In this document: piece by piece, positions 33,839-46,101 of the stretch
Position numbering within the stretch: the stretch's first letter is position 1
Layout of the letters: the number at the start of each line of letters is the position of its first letter
Assembly (NCBI GenBank): GCA_018902385.1
Contig: JABSSW010000015.1
Span: 434,001 to 498,000 of the forward strand
From: Physcia stellaris
Taxonomy: Eukaryota > Ascomycota > Lecanoromycetes > Caliciales > Physciaceae
Direction of reading: 5' to 3'
DNA: 64,000 nt
Program-made: the position numbers and the translations under genes
The notes under the pieces: generated by a model
Database searches by the model: none
What the model saw: the letters and a program-made list of their open reading frames with translations, nothing else
Told to the model about the DNA's origin: nothing

Positions 33839-34210
33839 ATGCGCGTACTCTTACCGGCAGCTATCCTACTCTTGGTAAACATGGTGCCCATTTCGATCGC
33901 AGCACCAGTCGCAGTCCCAGCACCCACCGCTCAGCCTTCAAGCAGCCTTCCAGACGTCGACGATCGTAGCCTTCCGCTCGAGGCAAGACTGCCAACAAAG
34001 ACCAATTCGAAAGCAGCGAAAGGCAAACCTAGGTTAGGTCAACCGACGGATTATGCACATGTCGATCTTCAAGGGATGATTGGCGACCTCCGTCTACCAC
34101 AGGAGATCAAAACCTACGCCGACTCCAAGTCCAACTCTAACAGCACTACTTCCACCTCGGCGAAGAGCAGCGCTACTGCCACCTCGACGACGACGTCACT
34201 AGTTGCGTAA
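33839..34210 (+). CDS. Small secreted protein with signal peptide and Ser/Thr-rich tail
   Basis: The frame encodes 123 residues from the ATG at 33839. That start gives a strong signal peptide (MRVLLPAAILLLVNMVPISI, cleavage likely after AIA-like residues near 22); the frame is open further upstream but the extra residues are not signal-like. The mature part is Ala/Pro-rich, then basic (KTNSKAAKGKPRLGQ), has a short ordered-looking segment (YAHVDLQGMIGDLRLPQEIK), and ends in a Ser/Thr/Ala repeat-like tail that could be O-glycosylated. There are no Cys residues in the mature chain. No family recognised; it may be a cell-wall or secreted effector-like protein, which is inference from composition only. 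Confidence 0.55.
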   Translation: MRVLLPAAILLLVNMVPISIAAPVAVPAPTAQPSSSLPDVDDRSLPLEARLPTKTNSKAAKGKPRLGQPTDYAHVDLQGMIGDLRLPQEIKTYADSKSNSNSTTSTSAKSSATATSTTTSLVA

Positions 34211-35082
34211 GGTGGCGACGATATAATTCATGAGTCGCGTCCGAAGGCACTGGACAGAATGACTCTCTGCTGATCGTCTGAGATCGCTCGGCTCAGCGGA
34301 AGACAGCTCGTCGCCCCTTCACTGCCTTGAGGACACTCTCTACCCTCCGGTACATATCAATACCGTACATACTCTAATCTCTTGGACCTACTATTCTCCA
34401 CGTACATATTTGGATCGACATTACGAACCATCATAGCGTTCTTCATCGATATGACCACATTTAATATGCATTATCATGCTTAGACTTGGGACGTCTCAGA
34501 AACAGACTGGCACGTTACTTGGCGTTTACTATCTGCACCACGGTGTAGCATATTTGATTTACAAAAGGCTTCATGAAGAAGCAGCTAAAGACTGAAGTTA
34601 ATGGGGAGCAAACGGGCTTAAGATGCCATTGCGGCGGGAGGGCTTGGAGAAGCATCTGATGATATCTAAAGAGCGGCCAAGTGGAGCTCAATCCAAGGGT
34701 CATTATCAGTGTACTCGCTTTAGATAAAGGAATAAAAACAGCATTGCTCTCCATCCGTTTAATTGTTGATCTTCCATCTACTTTGCCGAGTTTGCTCATC
34801 TATCCTCAATGACTTACGAGTTAACGGTCAAAAATGATCGCCCGAGGCTGAACCGGGTGATTAAGCGAGCGGTAAGCGGTACCCTAATTCGAGCCTAACG
34901 CAGGGCCGCCCGCATGGATGCACGATTGGCTGCTGTCAAAGGATTAGCTGTCCCTCTGCCTCGAAACTTTGACTGTTGCAGCTCCTGATCAGTCTATGGC
35001 CACTCGGATCATTGAGCCAATTCTCCAAGATTTACTCTTGCCCTCTATTCTTTGACAAAGAAATTAGAATCAAAGTCACAAA
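34211..35082. other. Intergenic region, no gene seen
   Basis: About 0.9 kb of 3' UTR and promoter sequence between two plus-strand genes; short ORFs only. Confidence 0.4.
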
Positions 35083-36572
35083 ATGTCACTTCAAGTACCG
35101 CACCGACAGGCCAATGGTACCGGCGGAACCTCGACCAAAGCAGTCATCCTCGTAAATTTCAAGAGCTTTCTAAGCAAACATCGTACAGCTGACATTTATC
35201 ATAGGTGGGCGGTCCCTCGAGAGGTACTAGATTTAGACCACTTTCACTCGACGTACCTAAGGTCAGTGCTCCTTCCAAGAAGGATTAGCAATCGGACGTT
35301 GACAATCGCTGCAGCCACTCTTCGATGTCGCCGGTCATCCCATCATCTGGCACTGCCTGAGAGCTGTCGCCAAAGTCCCAAATATTCGAGAAGTCGTTGT
35401 GATCGGGTATTATGACGAGAGTGTGTTTCGCGACTTCATCAAAGATTCTGCCCGTGAGCTTCCCCAGATTAAAATCCAATACCTTCGCGAATATCAGGCA
35501 TTGGGAACAGCCGGAGGCCTGTATCATTTCCGCGATGCTATACTCAAAGGTGGTCCTGATCGCTTTTTCGTCATCAATGCCGACGTATGCTGCTCGTTTC
35601 CATTGAATGAGATGCTCAAGCTCTTCGAAGACAAAGACGCGGAGGCCGTCATTCTTGGTACAAGAGTTAGTAACGACGCAGCTAGCAATTTCGGTTGTAT
35701 TGTCTCGGATGCACACTCGAAACGTGTTCTCCACTATGTCGAAAAGCCAGAATCACACATTTCCAATCTCATCAATTGCGGCGTATACCTATTTTCGACC
35801 GAAACTATTTTCCCTTCCATCAAATCGGCCATCAAGCGACGATCCGATCGTCCTCGTCTTGTTTCCTACCCGTCGGCCGAGAACCTTGACACGTCATTCT
35901 TCGCCGACAAGCTTGAAGATGGAGAGAAGAACGAAGTCCTTCGCCTTGAACAAGATATCCTTTCAGATCTAGCGGACAGCAAGCAATTCTTCGTACACGA
36001 GACAAAAGACTTCTGGCGCCAGATCAAGACCGCCGGGTCTGCCGTCCCCGCAAACGCCCTATACCTCCAAAAGGCCTTCCAGTCCCAGTCAGAAGAACTT
36101 GCCGCACCTTCAGCAAATATCATCCCGCCAGTCTATATCCATCCCTCGGCAGATGTTGATCCAAGCGCCAAGCTCGGGCCCAATGTCTCAATCGGACCCC
36201 GAGCCGTTATAGGCGCCGGGGTCCGTGTCAAGGAATCGATTGTCCTTGAGGATGTTGAGATCAAGCATGACGCATGTGTACTCTACTCAATTATTGGATG
36301 GAATAGCCGCGTCGGGGCATGGGCCAGAGTGGAAGGCACTCCCACGCCCGTGGGAAGTCACACTACGAGTGTTGTCAAGAACGGAGTCAAGGTTCAGAGC
36401 ATCACTATCTTGGGCAAAGACTGCGGAGTGGGCGATGAGGTGAGGGTACAAAACTGCGTCTGCTTGCCGAACAAGGAGTTGAAGCGGGTATGTTATTCAC
36501 ACTTCAGAACCTCAGTATCCAAGTCGGTCGCTAATTCTACTTCAGGATGTGACCAACGAAGTCATCATGTAG
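35083..36572 (+). CDS. GDP-mannose pyrophosphorylase-like protein, GMPPA type
   Basis: Four exons: 35083-35151, 35205-35261, 35315-36487, 36546-36572; 441 residues, all junctions in phase 0. The nucleotidyltransferase domain starts ILVGGPSRGTRFRPLS followed by LDVPKPLFDVAG, the GG-x-GTR...PKP signature. It continues with YQALGTAGGLYHF and the metal-binding region FFVINADVCC. The C-terminal third is a left-handed beta-helix of hexapeptide repeats (VDPSAKLGPNVSIGPRAVIG). The final exon encodes only DVTNEVIM, the expected family end (LPNKEL-K...NEVIM). This resembles animal GMPPA, which regulates the catalytic GMPPB subunit, more than yeast Psa1. Role: GDP-mannose supply or its feedback control for glycan and cell-wall synthesis; catalytic activity is not assured. 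Confidence 0.9.
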
Positions 36573-37986
36573 GGGATCGGTCATTGAGCATCGCCTGATG
36601 TTCAGCGTCACCTGAGATATCTACACCTTTGCGATCCTGTGCTTGAAGCTATCTGGCATTAGAATTCCCGATACCTGCAAGCTACTTAGTCATAGATGGA
36701 TTAGGATATTTGAGTGAAAAGCATTGCTCTATAGCTTCTCGTCACTCATTGTTGCGTCGGTCTCGATGTCATCTGCCGCGAGTAACCCGAATGAATCTGG
36801 AACGATATACTGTTGTGAAGCGCCCAAATGCGAGAGCCGCTTCCAAATCGACAATCTAAATCTCAGGCGTGAGACAGATTTCTTGACCTCAATCGACGCG
36901 CGATACACATTGACGACAATGAGATATCTCAAGCTTTCATACGTCTTTTCACCTACATTGTCGAGTCATCACGTGACATCCTCGAGATCTTTCGGTCTGC
37001 ACTTTGCTCGCTTGCTGGTCTGATTATTTCGTGTCTGCCCGTTCCTACAATCTGGGTTTGATACGTACGCTTCCATCCAGTGAAAGAAACGAGACTATTT
37101 CGCACCTTTTTTGCAAGAAGGGTAGGAAGGTTGGACGGTGGGAGGTTATGGAGATCCTCTCGGTTTCAAAGTTTACGGATTTGGGGGCATTCTTCACAAC
37201 CTAAGTGAGGCTGGCCGGCACCAAATAACCGATGCCATTTTAGAGTACCCACAGCCCATCAGGCAGACTATCCGTACTGATACTCGTGTTGGGACGAATT
37301 TAGCGCGGAGTGAAGTTGCACTCTGGTGCGCTGTTTCACTGTTTCGGAGACGGTCGCACGGTCATCTTGGAGTAGTACTCCGACTTTCACAAAGTACCAG
37401 ATTCAGCTCTACGTGTTTGAGATTGGCGGACGACTCGACGAGCTGAACGATTGAAACTTCTGATGATCACGGAATTAGCACAGCTGGTAATCTCATTTCG
37501 CTCACATGGCGCTATGGATGCTTTGCTTGCTCCTTTGGCCAAAGCACATGAGATTAAAATTGACTGCCCACATCAGCCTTGTCGCTTGTCGCTAATAAGG
37601 TAGTTTAAAGTTTACTCTCCGTATTAAATGGAAACCACATCGGCACACTTTGCCCACCGTTGAATTTACGGCGAAGACGTCCTTCTGCAGAACTATGTGA
37701 AAGGAGATGCTAACCTCCATGGACTTAGCGACTGACTCGGGAGTCGGCATTCAGGTGGGTGGGACGATCTCACTTTCTATTGGTACATCTTTCTCCTTGG
37801 GGGATCGAGCATGCAGGAACTCAGATCTCATAATGGCATTATTATGGCAAAGTCAATTCAGCTCTTGGCATGTGTGCCCGCCCCTTGGGATGGAGGATTG
37901 ATGCCTCTTCTTAATTCATTTGTTAAGAGATTCCTGTCTGTTCTTCAAGGAAACCCCAACATCTTCAAACTCTGATATTTCGCACG
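36573..37986. other. Intergenic region of about 1.4 kb, no gene seen
   Basis: Short ORFs without protein-like composition. T/C-rich sequence just before 37987 is consistent with a promoter. Confidence 0.4.
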
Positions 37987-38878
37987 ATGCGATTCCCTCA
38001 TCTCCTCTTGTTTTGCACCTATTCCTGCCTTCAGGTGTCCGCAACATGTTTCTATCCAAACGGAACCGCAGATACTGTTGGCAAGCAAGCGCCTTGCAAG
38101 TCCAGCGGGGGTATGTGTTGCCTGCTCAAGAAGGTGCCACAAGAAAATGCGGATACATGTACACCTGACGGTCTCTGCATTCCCTCCAACAATGGTGCAC
38201 TTTTCCGCGACACATGCACCGACAAAAATTGGGGCCCGAGTTGCCTAAATTTATGCGTTGATGGATTAAGTATATATCATGCGATCAATATCTCCTGTAA
38301 TCATCGCTAAACTATACACAGATGATTTTGGCTTCAAAAGGGACAGCATATTGCAGCCTCTCACGACCTGTGCGGATGGTAGCCTTTGCTGCGGAGACCC
38401 ATCCCGGACCGGTGGACGTGACTGCTGTGCTAGGAAGGAAGGCAAATTCGTCGTCAATGGAAAGCTGGTTTCGGGATCCGCAGCAGTGTCGGCAACATCA
38501 CAAAGGACTAGTGCATCGTCAACACTGTCTACGTCGTCCACGTCCTTGGTCTCCAACTCCGCATCCGCAACCGCAACACCACGATCCTCGTCCTCCAATA
38601 CGGGAGCGATAGTTGGCGGGGTCATAGGAGGGATCGCTGGAATAACAGTCTTGGCATTCGCATTCTGGTGGTTCATGATCAGACGGAAATTAAGCCAGAA
38701 CCGACAACAGCTCGGATCGCAAAGCTACGACCCGTACCAAAGTGAGAGGCCTGTAGCCGGGCAGAAGCGCTGGCAACCACCCAGCGAGGCCCCCGCGGAC
38801 ACTTGGGCTGGTGAACTGGATGCGACGACATCGCCCGGAGGGTCGTCCGAGCTTGAGGGCTGGCAGAAAAGGAGCTAA
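37987..38878 (+). CDS. Cys-rich extracellular domain, Ser-rich stalk, single membrane helix protein
   Basis: Two exons, 37987-38269 and 38322-38878 (intron 52 bp, GTATAT...ACAG); 279 residues. A signal peptide (MRFPHLLLFCTYSCLQVSA) is followed by CFYPNGTADT and a Cys-rich domain with CC pairs (GGMCCLL, SLCCGD, RDCCAR), then a Ser/Thr/Ala stalk. A single membrane helix follows (VGGVIGGIAGITVLAFAFWW) with a basic stop-transfer (RRK) and a cytosolic tail rich in Gln/Pro. This layout is shared by many fungal surface proteins that look like wall-stress sensors (Mid2/Wsc-like in arrangement, not in sequence). The CFYPNGT start is common in a large Pezizomycotina family with no fixed function. A sensor or adhesion role is inference. 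Confidence 0.85.
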
Positions 38879-39580
38879 ACCATTAGTTCTGTTAAGATCG
38901 TAAAATTCATTCTTGTTTTTTGGTTTTTTGACGATTCACTTGCCTTGGACAGGACTGAGAGCCGAAATTATAATGAAGAGATGGTTGAGGAAGTACTTCG
39001 AATCCAAACCATTCACAGCATATTATTCAATTTCGACCAGCACTCATTTATGTCCGAGTAGAGTGACTGAGGATGGATTGTCTGAGTTCGCTCTGCTCAG
39101 TCTCCAGTTTTCTGAGCAACCGAGAGGCGAACCTTTGGCTATTCGAAGATCGGGTCACAAGTGCGAGAACTCTAGATCCAGATATCTTGTTTTTTAAAGC
39201 ACGATACTGAATAGCATAAAAGGGATAAAACATGCAACTAGTAATCCCCCAAGAGTCGATCCGATGACTATAATGAGCCGGAGATTTCCTGTTCATTTCA
39301 TACTTCACACGTCAAGGTACAGTACAAGAATACTCGTAGCAAACCCAGGGATGAGGTGGCTGCGACGACATGCTCTCGCCGAGATGCTCACTCTGATGCT
39401 TTACGCTCCAACGCCAAGCCTCGCGGTAGAACACACGGTCCGAGACTGCTTGAATTAGCGTTCGACCTAGAATTTATATGTGCGGTCCCAAACATTCTTC
39501 AATCATTTGAAGCTTTGTCTTTGGTCTACAGGCTTAAAATGTGAGCCATTCAATTTTAATTTGACCAAGAAGTTAGCGCA
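38879..39580. other. Intergenic region, no gene seen
   Basis: Separates two plus-strand genes; AT-richer than the flanking exons, short ORFs only. Confidence 0.4.
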
Positions 39581-42500
39581 ATGTCTAATAAGAGGCGCCG
39601 AGATGCTGCCTCAATCGATACCCAGCTGATCGAGATCTATGAGGACCTCGCCAACGAGAACGAAGAAATAAGACTTAAAGCTGCCCAGTCACTTTTACGA
39701 AAAGCCTCGATTGAGAGCTCACCGTCCAAGGAAGAACTAACCAAGGTGCTCACGAGACTCATTCGAGGCCTTTGCAGTGGTCGTAAAGCAGCCCGGTTAG
39801 GCTTTTCAATTGCATTCACCGAATTAATTGCTCAACACCTTGGTGTCAATGAACAGACCACACCCAGACAACTAGACTTCTTGGAAGTGGTCGACATTCT
39901 CATCAAACAAACAGACATCAGCGGAAATGTTTCCGGACAGGTATTGTTTTCCATTCATCTGCGCTAGATTTAGCATTGACGAGTGTACCTCACAGGAGGA
40001 AAGAGATCACCAATTGGGCCGTCTATTTGGTGCCGAAGCATTCATCGAATCTGGCGTATTATTCAATGCAAAGACTACGAAAGATGCATGGTCGCAGATC
40101 CTGGACCTTATATTTGGGCTAGCTCAGAAGAAAGCATGGCTGAGGGAGGAATGTGGCTGGATACTGTACAAATCAGTAAAAACTCTTAAGGTCCAGAGCA
40201 ATAGCAGCATTTATGCTCAGTCAATTATCGACAAATTGATCGCAAATGGTCTTGCAAAAACGCCCGAAGGAGTGGCGATATGGCTCGGGGTCCAGTCCAT
40301 ATTCCCAGACGTGAGCCTCCCTTCTTCCGTATGGCAGCGCGAAAGCCCCCTACACCGCAAGGAGAAAGCATCTCTTTCCAAAATTCTAAAAGAGGCTTCT
40401 ACGGCCGGACCGCTACAGCCTGAGGCCAATAGCAAGATCGCTCAAAATTCCTCCTGGTCGCCGAACCTGCACTTTGCCTGGGAGGTTGTCCTATCTGCCA
40501 TCCTGCTGCCGGAGACTCTAAACCAGAGCAAGTCTCTGAAACTAATTACATTTGCAGATTTCTGGACTGAAGCGGTAGACAGTGAGTTGCTCTCATCTTT
40601 CTTTTGCAAACGCTCATTGTATTAGACAGTCTCTTCTCTTATTCTGCATCCGATCAACGGAAGTATTGGGGTTTCGTGCTCTTCCAGCGTGCTATCCACA
40701 TCGTGCCAGAAAATTTCATATCAATCGTCTTCAGCGCAAATCTTATGCGGTGCTTCATGAATCAGCTTGCCTCGTCAGACCGCTATCTTCATCGTAGTGC
40801 TGAGAAAGCTGTAAAAGCAATTCATGCTAGGATTGAGACCGACCCATCTCTTGCTGTGACAGTGCTTATGTGTCTTCTCAAGCCTCCATACGGCCGCGTC
40901 AATTTTGACCAGATAACAAAAACCAAGACTATTGAGAAGCTGCTCGTTCAAGCAAATGACAACAATCTCAGCGATCTTGTCCAATGCTACTCTCACATCA
41001 TTTCTAGTTCAAGTTCACAGGATGACAAGACTGCTTCTGTCGAACGACAGGTCTCAGCTGATCATCTGCTGACTGTCGTACGGTCAAGACACACACTTGC
41101 TGATGCTCAGCTGTCCAGCCGGTCACAAACAGCCTTGTTCATCAAGCAAGCACTGGCCCTCATGGCGCAGTACGCTTATTTCGGGCCCAAGAAAAACACC
41201 TCTCCCGACGTCGAAACTATAAGTCCCCCCATCTCAGATACGACAAGGTCGATGTTTCGAAGCAGGATTGCATCTTGTTTGACGCACGTGCTGGGAAAAT
41301 GCAAACAGCCAACAATGTTCATATATGACTTGGTCAGCTTTATTCGATTGCAAGATCAGCAGGACGAATCCACACCGACTTTCGAAGCTGACCAAGGTGT
41401 TAGTGAACTAATGAATAAAGGTTGGACAATACTAGAGAAGGTACACTCCAAGGGAAAATCAGCGCAAGGCCCGAGACAGCGGTTTCTGAGTGCATTTGAG
41501 CTTCTGTATGCTTTGGTCCTTCTCCAGATATACAACGGCGATGCGGATGCCGTTGGCATGCTTGATGATTTGAAAAGTTGCTATGATACCCTTATCAAAC
41601 ACAAGTCGAAATCAGAACAAGCTAGTACCGACGCCTTGATAGAAATCCTTCTCAGCTTTGCTGCAAAACCATCTGCACTATTCCGCCGTTTGGCATCCCA
41701 AGTGTTCTCAACATGCACTTCTAATATCAGCCAAGAAGGCTTACAATCGATGACCAAGGTCTGTGATATCCATTAGCCTTCACACGAGAATTCAGACTGA
41801 CATTCTACAGATACTTGAAACTAAAGAGAGCGTGGCTGGGCAAGACGAGCTATTCGACCAAGAAGAATTGGACGGTGAAAACGACGATGCATCAGATGTC
41901 GAAGTCGCTTCCATCAGCTCACAACTTGACGAAGATGTTACCTCCAACGTGACGTCCACAGACAATGACGAGGACGATGAAGATTCTACCGCTGCGGCAG
42001 AAGAGCTGGCTGCATTTGATGCCAAACTTGCTTTGGCACTTGGAACACGCCCAGCGACGGATGATCTTAATGCTAACGATGAGAATGAGTCTTCCGATGA
42101 GGACATGAACGACGAGCAGATGGAGGCCTTAGACGAACACCTTGAGAAAGTGTTCCGAGAACGGAAGAACGTCACTTCTAACAAGTCACAGAAAAAGGAT
42201 GCCAAAGAGGCGATTGTCAATTTCAAATGCCGCGTGCTGGAGCTCTTGGACATTTACATCAAACAAGAACATAAGAATCCGCTTGCTCTGCAGCTTCTGG
42301 TTCCCCTACTAAATGTCATCCGAATCACTAAAACCGCACTAGTGTCCAGCAAAGCCTGTGATTTGTTAGGGACTTACTTCAAACTTTGTAAACCCAACAG
42401 CGTACCTGAGATACCGGATACCGAGAGGGTATTAGAAGTACTTCGCGCTGTTCATCAACAAGCTGCCAAGGACGGATCGAATGCTTACAGCAGTGCCTGC

Positions 42501-42680
42501 AGCAAAGCCAGCTTGTTGCTTGTTAAGATTCTTGTTGCTCAAAACCGGGAACATCTACGTCTAATCGAGTCGATCTACAGCAAGACTCACGAAAGCTTCA
42601 TGCTGGATCCAAAGTCAAAGGTCAAACCATCTTTCTTCAGCGATTGGCTCAATTGGAGTGTCACTGCTCGAAAATCCTGA
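39581..42680 (+). CDS. POL5: Pol5 / MYBBP1A family nucleolar protein (DNA polymerase phi)
   Basis: Four exons: 39581-39940, 39996-40581, 40626-41758, 41811-42680; introns 55, 44 and 52 bp; 982 residues (yeast Pol5 is about 1,020). The N-terminus has ARM/HEAT-like helices with the family hallmark GRKAARLGFSIAFTELI, then QLGRLFGAEAFIESG and KKAWLREECGWILYKSV. A highly acidic Asp/Glu/Ser block (about residues 710-800: DNDEDDEDSTAAAEELAAFD, DEQMEALDEHLEKVF) is the expected spacer before the C-terminal helices. Despite the name, the family acts in rRNA synthesis and large-subunit assembly in the nucleolus, not in replication. The exon 2/3 join (GTGAGT donor, TTAG acceptor, 44 bp) is the shortest intron in the window and restores WTEAVDNSLFSYS. 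Confidence 0.93.
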
Positions 42681-42997
42681 TCATTACCACATGACACCTG
42701 TTGCGAGATCGAAACTTTACTGCATATCTCAGGAGAGAGCAATTTGGGGATCGACTCTACAGCTCTCGGACTCCTAGCAATTTTTCATGGTTCTTTGACC
42801 AGCACACATGTCAAAAGTCCGGTCGCAATGAAGATGTCGGCCGTCTAAACATTAATAATTCATGTCTGTGAACGTGCGGCTCGGGAAACAGAAGGGCATT
42901 GCGGATCTAGAACCTTTCAGCGCATAATCGGATGTTGGTGAGCCTCCACGAGCGCGAAACAGTACAATGACAGTCTACTCTACGTTCTCGATCAATC
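42681..42997. other. Intergenic region, no gene seen
   Basis: POL5 3' flank and the promoter side of the next locus; no coding content seen. Confidence 0.4.
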
Positions 42998-43736
42998 ATG
43001 CAAGGCCCAGTGATGCTGCTTCACCACCTGTCATCAACCCCTCGACTAATTCTACTGATCTTGCTTCTTCACTACCACGGCACCGCTCTCTCTCTGTGGA
43101 TACCAAAAAAAGATTGCACTGCATTGCGTCTTTTACCGAGCAGTAGAACAACTCCCACCCTAAGGAAAGAATGCAATGCCATATCATCACCGGGACTAAT
43201 CCTGCCATCCAACATCACCTCCCCACAAAGACATGCCAAGTACGTCCCTGCCCACTCCAACAGCTTCTCGCACGCCCATAAATCCTAACCCCCTCCCTCA
43301 AGCCTCACCCTCCTCCCCCCAACCCCCTACAACTTCAACCTCCCCGGCATCCCCTCCCCCTCCGTCGGCCTCACCCTCACCAACTTCCGCAACCCGACGT
43401 CCCCCACTTCACCACCACCATCTTCACCTCCGCCCGCGAAGCAATCATCGACGAGATGGACGCCTTCCCGCACCGGCGCTACGTCCTCGGGACCCGCGTC
43501 TGGCAGTCCGGCAGCACGGAAGTCACCCTGCTGCCTGGGCCTGGGCTGGAGTATGGCGATTTGGTGGTTTTGTTGGCGGGCACGGTGCTGTTTTTAGGAG
43601 GTGGGAGTTTGTCGAGTGTGATGTTTGGTTTAGGAGGGTTGGGGGCGGGGTGGAGGGAATGGGGATGGAGAGGGGGAGGGGGAAGGGGGCGTTGGAGTTG
43701 AATTCGTTGGGATCGGCACGGGTTAGGAACGTGTGA
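42998..43736 (+). pseudogene. Broken gene for a small secreted fungal protein (frame breaks at C-rich sites)
   Basis: The first frame starts MQGPVMLLHHLSS with a hydrophobic, signal-like stretch (PRLILLILLLHYHGTALS). A plausible intron, 43240-43302 (GTACGT, CTAAC branch, CAAG), leads to a segment reading TPYNFNLPGIPSPSVGLTLT. At the C-run 43401-43405 the frame then shifts: the next protein-like stretch, FTTTIFTSAREAIIDEM then VWQSGSTEVTLLPGPGLEYG, lies in another frame, and after about 43597 a third frame (WEFVECDVWFRR) looks most coding-like until a stop at 43734. This order resembles short secreted hypothetical proteins of ascomycetes that I cannot name. Two frame breaks argue for a pseudogene, or for base-calling errors in very GC-rich DNA; I cannot tell which. 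Codon third positions are strongly C-biased. Confidence 0.5.
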
Positions 43737-44809
43737 GCAGCGGAGCCGAGCACGTTCCAATACCAACCTTTTCTCGAGTCATCTACGTATCAGGGACGAC
43801 GCTACCTACAGCTACAAAATCTTCAATCTACCTCCCCGTCCCCGGTCAAACATACCTCGACAGCACCACCCCCACCCTTCCAGTCCTCGGCCCTCCCTCG
43901 TCATAATCAAGCATCTGATACCTCAACCACCCGTACCTAATCGTGCCCCCTTATCAGCGCACTCAGCTGCGTTTTCCCGGTATGCACGACTAGGAACGCC
44001 TTCGCGAAATTGAGATCTGTGTCGAGAATGAGGAGGGGCTAGGAAGGCTGAGACCGGGTGTGTACTTGCGAAAATCGGGCAACGGGTTAGACGACTGCTG
44101 TGAGGGCGGAGCGTGAGAGATGGATGGCGGCGGCGGTAGCGGTATGGATCTATTTGAGGAGCCGTCTCGCGCTGAGTACATTGGGATGTTGACCATAGTG
44201 CGAGGGGGATTCATTGTCGAGGGATTTAGTTCATTGTAAGGCGTGGGGTGTTTGGAAAGTCGCTTGAGGGTGTTACAGCGGTGGTGCAGATATCGCTACA
44301 TCCAGCGTGATACGTAGCCAGAAACGCTGGTTAGGGGGTTTGGTTCTAGGATCTGTCATTCGTAGATGTGAATTTACAGCCTAGTTAAGTACAGCAGCGG
44401 GATTGAATCGAATGATCGATAGAATCTGGATTCAACAGATTGAAAGCACTTAGTACTGGATTTCGAGCATCGAAGGGAGTGACTGTAGGATTGGGTTCTG
44501 GCGATGCAAGTTTTTCTGATGAAGTGTCTATTCGGCATCCTACGTACAGGTGGAAGGCTCAGTTCGGGCTTGGGAGATTACTGTATCTCACACGGTTCTA
44601 CGAACGAGATTGAGGTTGACATAGTTGTATGGAGTTACGCGTGAATGTAGCCCGTAATGAGAGTTTTCACGAGGTGAGAACAGGGAGGTGAACTCAGAAC
44701 TACCCGGGATTCTCGCAGCATAGCTGTTGGACGAAAGCTTCAAGCAATGGGCAAACATTCTGACGAGCTTTGACGGGATATCCTGTCAGGACTGACTGTA
44801 CCAACAGAT
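43737..44809. other. Region of about 1.1 kb with no supported gene
   Basis: The first part (43780-43930) is C-rich and could be decayed 3' sequence of the broken gene. Minus-strand ORF 43990-44214 is Pro/Ser-rich with no recognisable content. Confidence 0.35.
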
Positions 44810-45478
44810 TCATGACTCTTGACCCACATCATGTTCTAGAAACAGGTGGAACCCTTTGAGTAGTTGAAAGGTGGATGGAAAGAAAAAAAGTAATTCCTTC
44901 ATCACCTGGCACTCTCTGCAGTAGGAGAAGCGGAATGACATCTGCAGCCGTCCGCACGGCAACATTGAAGAGAGCTGGCATCCAGAAATAGATACAGATG
45001 AAGCAAGACTAAGGGTGGTAGATATGTGATTCCGGTTACTATCAAAGCGGACATGGTGGGAATCTTGATTTGAGTTATCTTGCAGCCTCGGGATCCCATT
45101 GTTCAAACATCGCTCTGATTCCAGTTCCAAGACAGCCGTCCCGTAGTCATGGACAACAAGGATAGGTAGCCTGGTAGGAACATTATACAAATGATGCAAT
45201 AGACGATAATATTGCCGCTCTAGAATCCGGTCTTGGCTCGCTTGAAACCTGAGGAGTGGTCGGCTGTGAGCCTGTGACTCGTGAGCTAGGTATGGGAGGG
45301 GGACCTGACTGGTGCTGCTGGAGTGCCGTATCCATATATAAGGTTGAGCAAGTCTTTGGCTCACGTATGAGGCGCTGCGTTCGACCGGAGTGATAAGGAA
45401 CAAACCAATGATCACGGCGGTCGAAGCGACAAAGGATGGAGTGGACATGCTCGGTTTCCCCATTGAGTCAACGGCCAC
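44810..45478 (-). CDS. Weakly supported ORF, 222 residues, possibly a degenerate membrane-protein gene
   Basis: The open frame starts with ATG (MAVDSMGKPSMSTP) and has one hydrophobic stretch (FVASTAVIIGLFLITPVE). Downstream, another frame over 44902-45099 holds a much better membrane segment (MSALIVTGITYLPPLVLLHL) preceded by a charged stretch. That suggests a gene with a missed intron or a decayed gene whose C-terminal membrane part has shifted frame. The central part (LRFQASQDRILERQYYRLLH) looks like a helical pair. No family recognised. Confidence 0.28.
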   Translation of the reverse strand: MAVDSMGKPSMSTPSFVASTAVIIGLFLITPVERSASYVSQRLAQPYIWIRHSSSTSQVPLPYLAHESQAHSRPLLRFQASQDRILERQYYRLLHHLYNVPTRLPILVVHDYGTAVLELESERCLNNGIPRLQDNSNQDSHHVRFDSNRNHISTTLSLASSVSISGCQLSSMLPCGRLQMSFRFSYCRECQVMKELLFFFPSTFQLLKGFHLFLEHDVGQES

Positions 45479-46101
45479 CCGAGTTGGGATAGAAGTGATC
45501 TACGTCATGTGATTCCGTGCCCGCGCTAAGGTCTCCGAGTGAGCCCACTGTTTACTCGGCGCGTTTCACCTCAACAACCACCCTGCGTCTAGACCTGCGT
45601 TTCGCCACTTTTCAATCTCCAAAACGGCTGCATTTGCCGTATACACAGACATTCAGTGCCAGCTTCCCAAATATTGTGTTCTTTATCACTTCAAGGCTTG
45701 TTATCTTACTGTGGACAATTTGAATATAGTCATAGGTATGAGTGGAGATACCGGGAAGGATTTCCAACTCGTTGGACAATCAGGCGTCCAGCAGCGGGCT
45801 GAGATGAGCACCAGGCCAATCAAAGCCAATCGACATTGTGGAGTCAGAAGCGCCTCTGTATCCCAGCAACGGAATGTCATGTGGCTGATGGAAGCACAAT
45901 GACAATAATGGCCGGGCCTGACAGGCCAATGGAAAGGTCGAAACCATGCCCGATCAGGTGTTGAAAGGCGGGAATTGCGTGACACGGACCAAATGACGAG
46001 AGATAGGGCTAGCCAGAGATGACATAGCTCTTGGTTGGATATGCAACTGTGAACCGTGCAGCATAGCTGATACACAATTGATCTGCATCTGAGAATTCAA
46101 G
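45479..46101. other. Intergenic region, no gene seen
   Basis: C/T-rich, leader-like sequence at 45560-45700 followed by short ATG frames only. Confidence 0.35.
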
